From assembly GCA_002104905.1 (NCBI GenBank), contig MCFE01000129.1:1-64000 (forward strand): a DNA stretch of 64,000 nucleotides. Reading direction: 5' to 3'. The translations under genes were made by a program, and so were the position numbers. The notes under the pieces were generated by a model. The model saw only the letters and a list, made by a program, of their open reading frames with translations, was not told where the DNA came from and ran no database searches. Positions 58,090-64,000 of this stretch are shown here, one piece after another (the stretch's first letter is position 1; every line of letters begins with the position of its first letter). Source of the DNA: Basidiobolus meristosporus CBS 931.73. Lineage: Eukaryota; Basidiobolomycota; Basidiobolomycetes; Basidiobolales; Basidiobolaceae.

Positions 58090-61047
58090 TGTATTCCACA
58101 TATAGTTAGAATCAAAAAAAAACAACAGCCTCCTGCTTACTAATCTCTATAAACATGCATACCTGCTGCAATTGACATACTTCTATCACCTCAACTTTAT
58201 GGCTTTTTAGTGTGATACTTGCAAAGTTGCCATACATCTTGTACTGCTGGTAACATATACATCTTGCCAACATATGTTTGGTTGTTGCCACTTCTGCCAT
58301 GAATACCTCCTGAATATCCGCAAAGAACCTCTTGGTATTTTATCAATATATTCCTTCTCCCTGCTGGATTCTAGTCCCTCTTATAGGTGCGCTCTGGCTT
58401 TTGTTTGTGTGAATTCTGTATTCAATGTATAGAAGTTAGCTTGTGACCACAAGAAATCCAGCATATCTTGGTGGAGTTTTCCTGTTAAAAATTGGTTGCT
58501 TGTTGTACCCAACCCAACTTTGAATTACTTAACTGATTACCCACTCATTGGGGCAGCTTAGCTTCTTGATGGCATAGGCATAAGTGTCTCCAGGCATAGG
58601 TGTCTCCATGTGCACATTTGTCCTCAGTATTCTCCAACTCTTTCTGGCTGTCCTCCATGTGCCAACTCATCACATCCATGACAGACATGAAGGTAATATT
58701 GCTGATGAGAATGGGATATCATAGTACCTGCAACTTGATTTGTCTTCCTATCTCCCCATACTTCTGCTCCCCAGGAAACTCCTAAAAGTTGAAGCAAGGC
58801 CCAATAGTTTCCACACACTGTGCAAGATGAAGTAGAGAATGGATACAGTAGCAGCAGAGATCTACATGTTTAGCTTTATGTTTGTAGTATAGCCACTCAA
58901 ATCCTGTTGCAAACTCCTCACAGAACAGCTGTAGATGTGTCAAGTTGGCAATGGTGATCTGCTTCTGGATAAGTATTCCTATAATGTCCACATATGACTC
59001 CCAATGCTTCTAATGTACTCCTGAAAGATGGCTTCAGAACACCACTTGAATAAATACAAGTCCATTTCATCCAGTCTTTGCATTTGTATTGTTGCATGTG
59101 CATATGTATATTAATTGAAGCCCATGAGAAGTACTAGGAGTGGTGGATACTCTGCAATATCTTGCCATTCTTTCAGATTTCACCGGTATCTCAAAGGGCT
59201 CATTTAGCTTGAAATGTCCCGTGCACAACTTGGTCATCAGTATAGTGATATTGTTGAAAGCAAATGCATTGCTCACAGTGGAAAGCTTTTGCTCCAACAG
59301 ATACTCACTGTACACACAGTAGGAATTGCTTAAGAAGGCCCCTTGATTAAATGCATATCCAGTTCATCCAGTCCCTGCACTTGTATCATTGTATATGTTT
59401 ATGAGTGCTGATTGTAGCCTGTGGGAAGTACTTACGGTAGGGGACACTCCAGAATATCTTGCCAAGTCATTCAAATTTCTCCGGTATCTCAAAGTGTTCA
59501 TTTAGCTTGAAATGCCCCATGTACAACTTGGTTGTTAATATAGGGGTACTGTTGAAAAGCAAACGCATTGCTCCCAGTGGAAAGCTTTTGCTCCAACAGA
59601 TACCCTCTATCTTAAGTATCTCTGGTTTCTGATTGATTGTATAAACTGGCTAATGGCTTACAGCTTGCCAACTTTACTGCAATTGTAGGCTTACTTCTGT
59701 ATATTCTCTCTGTGGAAGGATGATGTATTAGTGCTGGTGTTTGGGTAATAATAATGTGTGTGAGTTATGGAGTAAATCTCCTGGATCTCACACATTAGAC
59801 AGCAATACAGTCCATTGTGCCCAGAAGAACCTGCTATCTTGCTGATGGCTGGTGTATCTCCCATGCAGATAATAATATGCACTTTTACATGATGGCCATT
59901 TACTGTTATCCTGCTGGAAAGCATACAAAAATCATCCAGCAAAGGATACAGGTTGCTATCCAGGTTGGATGGTAATTTGGGCCCAGATACCAGTGAGACT
60001 ACCATCAGCTTATTGCTTTGATATTGTATGATGGGTGGCAGATTCAGATTGATGAGAATCAGTGGCCAGCAGGATTTGCTGGTAGAGTACTTGTTTAATG
60101 AGAATCCATCAAGTGCTAAAGCAAGGGCATGGTCATACATACCTTTAAAGCAGCCCATGCTTCTTAGCTGTTTGTATTGTTTGCCATCAAATATATTGGA
60201 TACATTTGCACTTGATTGATACTGGGTGCAGTACTATATACCTTTGCAATATTTGTTGGATTGTATGAGCTTCTTCAGACAGGGTATGACTGGAATATAT
60301 CCAGAGTGTGAACAATATGTTTTCCCTCAATGGTGGTGGATTCCTCACAATTAGGACATGCTGCAATGGTAGCATTTCTGGATGTGAATGCCAATCAACT
60401 GTTAAGACATGCTGGAATCACCACAGTCTCAGGATCATATGTTGCCAGCCACATGATGGTTGTCCACTTGTGCCATGTACATGGTAAGTTGCATCCCAGT
60501 ATGATTTTGGCAGGAAGCAGTATTAAAACCTTAGAGCACCCATTACTGATATTAGAGGAAACATGCCACTTCTCTAGCCACAACATTACATCATTCACCA
60601 TTAGATGAATTCCTTGGCATTTGCTTCAATGGGTGTTGTCTTATTGCATATTAGGACTTTGCTGGGCTCATATATGGTACTGTTGTTAGGGAAGATAGGC
60701 TCAAAATCCATCAGTTAACCTTCTTTGTCAGAGCTATCACTCTGCATGCCATATTCAGAAGGCTGAGGTGAGCCTAATGGCATCACAAACTTACCTGACT
60801 CAGTTTGCGCAAGGTGACAAAGACAGCCAGGTGCCAACATAGAAGTATCATCTGGCTGGCAAGATGATTGTGGTACAGTAATGGCCAATGAATGGTCAAA
60901 TATGACTTGGGTGGCAAAATGCTGGCAGTGATCCTTGTAATACTTCCTATGCTGTCTGCATGCTTAACAGCTGAGAGGCTTGTCACAATAGCCATATGGT
61001 CTTTTTTTTCATCTCTTATGGTGTAGAGCCAAAGTAGTCCTGTCCAT
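58090..61047 (-). pseudogene. TD6 Tnp2-family transposase, best core
   Basis: Starts MDRTTLAL at 61047, followed by a Cys/His segment (CGYCDKPLS, RQHRKYYKDHC). ORF 60158-59691 (155 codons) holds the Tnp2 core: LALALDGFSLNKYS, CWPLILINLNLPP, LVSGPKLPSNLDS, GHHVKVHIIICMGDTPAISK, GSSGHNGLYCCLMCEI. These blocks are characteristic of the Tnp2 family of cut-and-paste (CACTA/CMC-type) transposases in fungi and plants. Downstream are the C-terminal ORFs 59315-59067 and 58300-58112. Stops and frameshifts break the gene, and some breaks could be unrecognised introns. Confidence 0.78.
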
Positions 61048-61268
61048 AGTGCAAACAGTTTGACCTTCAACAACATAACGCTATTATATCACTTTTTGGT
61101 CAATATTCATGTGAACTTAAGACAGTCTTGTATAGACACATTGCACCTACATGAATGTAAGATTCAATGATGACCTGCCATGGTAAGCATTATAAGTAAA
61201 GTTGTGGCACCACATACACACATTTATGTAACACTATTTCACCTTTGGTCTGACTCACTTCCATATGT
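61048..61268. promoter_or_regulatory. TD6 bidirectional promoter region
   Basis: 221 bp between divergent starts. On the minus strand GTGATATAATAG ends 34 bp before the Tnp2 ATG; TATAAG at 61191-61196 faces the partner gene. Confidence 0.65.
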
Positions 61269-62725
61269 ATGCTGCCAAAAAAAAAGCAAAGTTGTCTGGT
61301 TTTCAACTAAACCCCACCACTGATGGCAACAGAAGAATGCTTGGACAACAGCTTTCTTTGACATTCAGTGCAACAAGGAGGGTTACATCCAAAAAAGGCT
61401 CTGTGGACAGTGTGCCCATTGAAGGTAATAATGCAGACTCCTCAGGCTCTCAGTCAAGTAGGCAATTGAGAACCTATATAGGGCCACAAGCTGACCATTA
61501 TGGTCAGGCAGATGAGAATGTAGCAAACGCAGTACCCTCAGTTAAAGATTGGCAAGTGGCCATGATAACATCACCACCACCCATATTAGCAAGTATGTTA
61601 TCCGGTCATACTAAAGCATTAGTGAAGCCATTAGGTGCAGTGGCTGATAAGATAGATGCAATGGCTCAGAGAAATTAGGAAATAGTCCACAAACTGGATG
61701 AGCTGATAATATGTGTAGAGCAATCAATATCCCAGGTAGAGAAAGCAGTATTGTTCCTGCAAAGAAGGAACTCAAATAGATCAATGTCACAGCCAAGAAT
61801 TAAGCTATTTCCCAATGTAGCAGCAGAGGAACACTGTCACAACTAGGGTTGAGAGCTCAAAACAAGCTGAAAAGAAATATCAGGTTGCCAGAAGAGTGCC
61901 AGCAAGGGACAAGCAGGTTAAAACAGATGCGTCAGAGCAGAATTTATCCAGGAGAAAACATAGTTCTTTGCAAGAAGCACTCATACAAAGTAGCAGTGAA
62001 AGACCTGACGGTGATAAAGGAAAAGGTAAAGGGAAAAATGTCTACCCAAGCCTGAGACAGGGAGGCATACAAAAAAAACTGCAATTCTTGCCAATTAATC
62101 TCACAAGCCAGGAACCAACTGAATCCCATCATAACCTAGAATATTTAACAACAAGAAAACAGCTGTTTTTACAAGAGTTGGATGTGCAGCCAGTTGAGCT
62201 ACACTCCAGCAAGGTAGATGAATTTGCTGAAAAAAGGCAATTTGTCTACCACATCATCCACAGCCTCCACAGCCTCCATTGTTGACAGAGTGGAGATCTC
62301 ACTAACAGACAGGGCAACATTGTCAAGAGCTTGAAAGACTATCACAATGCATTCAGTGGAGCTTTGGAACCTCAACAGGCACACCAAGAGGTTGCAGCAC
62401 TTCTTTAAGAGCAGTGCTCAAGAAAATGCGCTGGAATATTGCAAGGATTTATTGCAAAGACTAGCAGATGAGGAGCTAGACCTTGCAGTGCCAGCTGAAG
62501 ACTAGGACATGTGGGAACCAGTGAGTGAATGGTGGCATAAAGCCATTGTGTTCCTGCCAAAGTTGTGGAACCAAAGCATTACAGCAGAAATACTTATTGA
62601 GTGGTAGATTTAATGGAGTTACTTGTTGAGTGTAGGGTTGGGCTTAATGTTAGTATAGGGTATGGAGACTTGCATAGGTCAAAGCAATTGACAATTGAGG
62701 TACAACTGAGGTTTCAACGGAAATA
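61269..62725 (+). pseudogene. TD6 partner gene
   Basis: ORF 61265-61678 (LTFSATRRVTSKKG, ANAVPSVKDWQVAMITSPPP, ADKIDAMAQRN) ends at a TAG where TD1 reads Lys. The coiled-coil block follows. ORF 61896-62285 has the repeat unit (LSRRKHSSLQEALIQSSSE) and the start of the C-terminal domain; the end (LEYCKDLLQRLADEELDLA) is split by frameshifts and stops. The WDYQELK region seen in TD1 is deleted. Confidence 0.7.
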
Positions 62726-63150
62726 AATTAATCTGTATGAATAAAAAATATGAGAAACGCTTGAGTGAGGAAATAAGGAGTGCGAAAAAGAGGCAATTAC
62801 CAATCATTTCACACAAATGTAGGAGGCAACTGGAGTTTCAACAGAAATAAGTCAATTTGTATGCATAAAAAGTAAGAGAAACAGCCAAGTCAGGAAGTAA
62901 GGAGGGTAAAAAAAGGGATAATAGCCAATCAATGTACACAAACATAGAAAATAATCAAGTGTTTGGGATCAAGAAGAGAGCAAATTGGCAGGGAACCAAT
63001 CAAAAGTCAATTATACATTATTGTGATGAGAAATTTTGACTAATTTTGTTGTGAAATCTGGGGTGCAATTATTTTTCAATGGTCTCTGAATAGTGTCCTG
63101 ACAAGATTAGTACCTCTTAGTCACACAACTTTCTCTTTTAATGGGATTAT
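62726..63150 (+). repeat. TD6 right terminal region
   Basis: Collinear with 25303-25620 and with the inverted copies at 27600-27920 and 54060-54390 (GGGGTGCAATTATTTTTC, CCTCTTAGTCACA, TTAATGGGATTATCTC). It contains an internal duplication of roughly 100 bp (AACGGAAATAAATTAAT near 62716 and CAACAGAAATAAGTCAA near 62837). Confidence 0.6.
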
Positions 63151-63164
63151 CTCAATAATTTTTT

Positions 63165-63809
63165 GTTGGATACTGGCATATACCTAGAAAATTCTTGGAA
63201 CATTCTGGTCTCATTTAGAGTTCTATTGACATCTGGAACCTTCTAGAACACCATGATTAGTAATCACTTAATTAATGAGAAAAGCGTATAAGGAGGATAA
63301 TTCCTCAACAATGATTCATCATCCCTTTTATCAATATACCAACTGGTTGAATTAGTGGGATCACTGCTGCCTGCTGCTAAATGACCTTCCAGTCTCAGAT
63401 CTTAGGACACACACAGGACACCATGCTGACACCCAACTGACCTCTGAGGCACTACTTGTAAGGAATACTCAGAGTAAGTATTTTATTATCTTTATTTCTT
63501 TGCCAAGTCCGTTCTTGTACAGGCAAAGCTGCTTTTCTGTCTTCGTAACTATTAACCACAGCTGCATTCTTATCAGGTCCCCGATGGTGTATTTTACAGT
63601 GGTTTTGATTTTAGAAGGTAAAGTAAATTATCATCTCGGAGGATACTGAACCCAGCACATACATTTGTCCAGGCACCAACTAAGCTGGGGATTGTAGCTC
63701 AATAGTTTTCCCTTCACATGCTTGTGACTTTATTACCCTTCAGCTTAGAATAGAGTCAAAACCAAGTATTCCTAGAAAGCTTTTATCAAAGATTTTTGTA
63801 CCTAGTAAA
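63165..63809 (+). repeat. L2a LTR, 3' part
   Basis: Follows the LTR at 33450-34515 from about its position 360 onward (GACATCTGGAACCTTCTAGAACACC, split here by its length, and GATTGTAGCTCAATAG). It is interrupted at 63812 by a Harbinger-type terminus. Confidence 0.7.
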
Positions 63810-63811
63810 TA

Positions 63812-64000
63812 GACTTGTTCCATTGTGCCATTGATCATAGTGCCAGAAAGTGCTGTATATTTTGTTATTAATATGATATTTTAGGGTCATATGCATGTCA
63901 ATTTTGATCCCAAATTGGCACTGTATGGCGCCATCTGGCACTATGTTGCATGATCAGGCACCATCTGGCATGCTATGGCACTATTGGGCACTATGATCAG
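63812..64000 (+). repeat. Hb4: left terminus of another Harbinger-like element
   Basis: Starts GACTTGTTCCATTGTGCCAT after TA, matching the inverted right end of Hb1 at 18 of 20 positions. Then comes a dense set of GGCACTAT/GGCACCAT subterminal repeats up to the window edge. The element continues beyond the window. Confidence 0.7.

Larger units (their letters stand above)
57766..63150 (+). mobile_element. TD6: most complete Tnp2-type element, chimeric
   Basis: About 5.4 kb with outer terminal region (57766-58090), Tnp2 (minus, 61047 to about 58090), shared promoter, partner gene (plus, 61269-62725) and right terminal region (to about 63150). An extra diverged copy of a segment of about 250 bp within Tnp2 shows it is joined from two TD lineages near 59340. 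No terminal inverted repeat was found. Confidence 0.7.

Noticed and set aside
1-64000. CRISPR arrays, bacterial operons or plasmid/phage features
   Set aside because: Repeats are dispersed transposons; introns and retrotransposons show a eukaryotic genome.

Overview
The window looks like fungal nuclear DNA from a transposon-rich genome. The evidence is a spliced lipase gene with eleven GT-AG introns of 61-86 nt, many with CTAAC-like branch points; Ty1/copia, PIF/Harbinger and Tnp2-type elements; and TTAGGG-like repeats. A basidiomycete is my best guess because Tnp2-type elements with this domain are common there. I cannot fix the species.

The DNA falls into two compartments. About 4.1-16.4 kb is GC-richer and keeps its CpGs. 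It holds the only two convincing protein genes: an intact 346-codon Tc1-like transposase gene with a lost catalytic Asp (7036-8076, -) and a 12-exon C2-domain class 3 lipase (11509-14527, -). The rest of this island (about 4.0-7.0, 8.2-11.5 and 14.8-16.4 kb) shows no recognisable gene. Both edges of the island are broken copia pieces.

Everything else (1-4.0 and 16.4-64 kb) is AT-rich, visibly CpG-poor and made almost entirely of nested, mostly decayed elements. (1) One Ty1/copia family (copies A, B, C, S, R, P, Q and fragments) has LTRs of about 350 bp and a primer-binding site that matches the anticodon arm of initiator tRNA-Met. (2) A two-gene Tnp2-type DNA transposon, here called TD (copies TD1-TD6), has a transposase gene and an unrecognised coiled-coil/repeat partner gene on opposite strands, sharing a promoter of about 220 bp. 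(3) A PIF/Harbinger-like element, here called Hb (Hb1-Hb4), has a DDE transposase and an unknown second gene, also divergent. (4) Solo LTRs belong to at least three other families (L2, L3, L4) whose coding parts are absent from the window.

The elements lie inside one another. TD3, a TD copy of about 4-5 kb, is spread over 27.6-51.6 kb by insertions. Hb2 sits inside it and is split by an L2 LTR, which is split by Hb1, which is split by another L2 LTR. On the other side copia P is split by copia Q, which has a perfect TATCT target duplication. Most element genes are pseudogenes. The best preserved are the RT-RNase H ORF of copia R (20469-22334) and copia Q, which is one frame with four stops.
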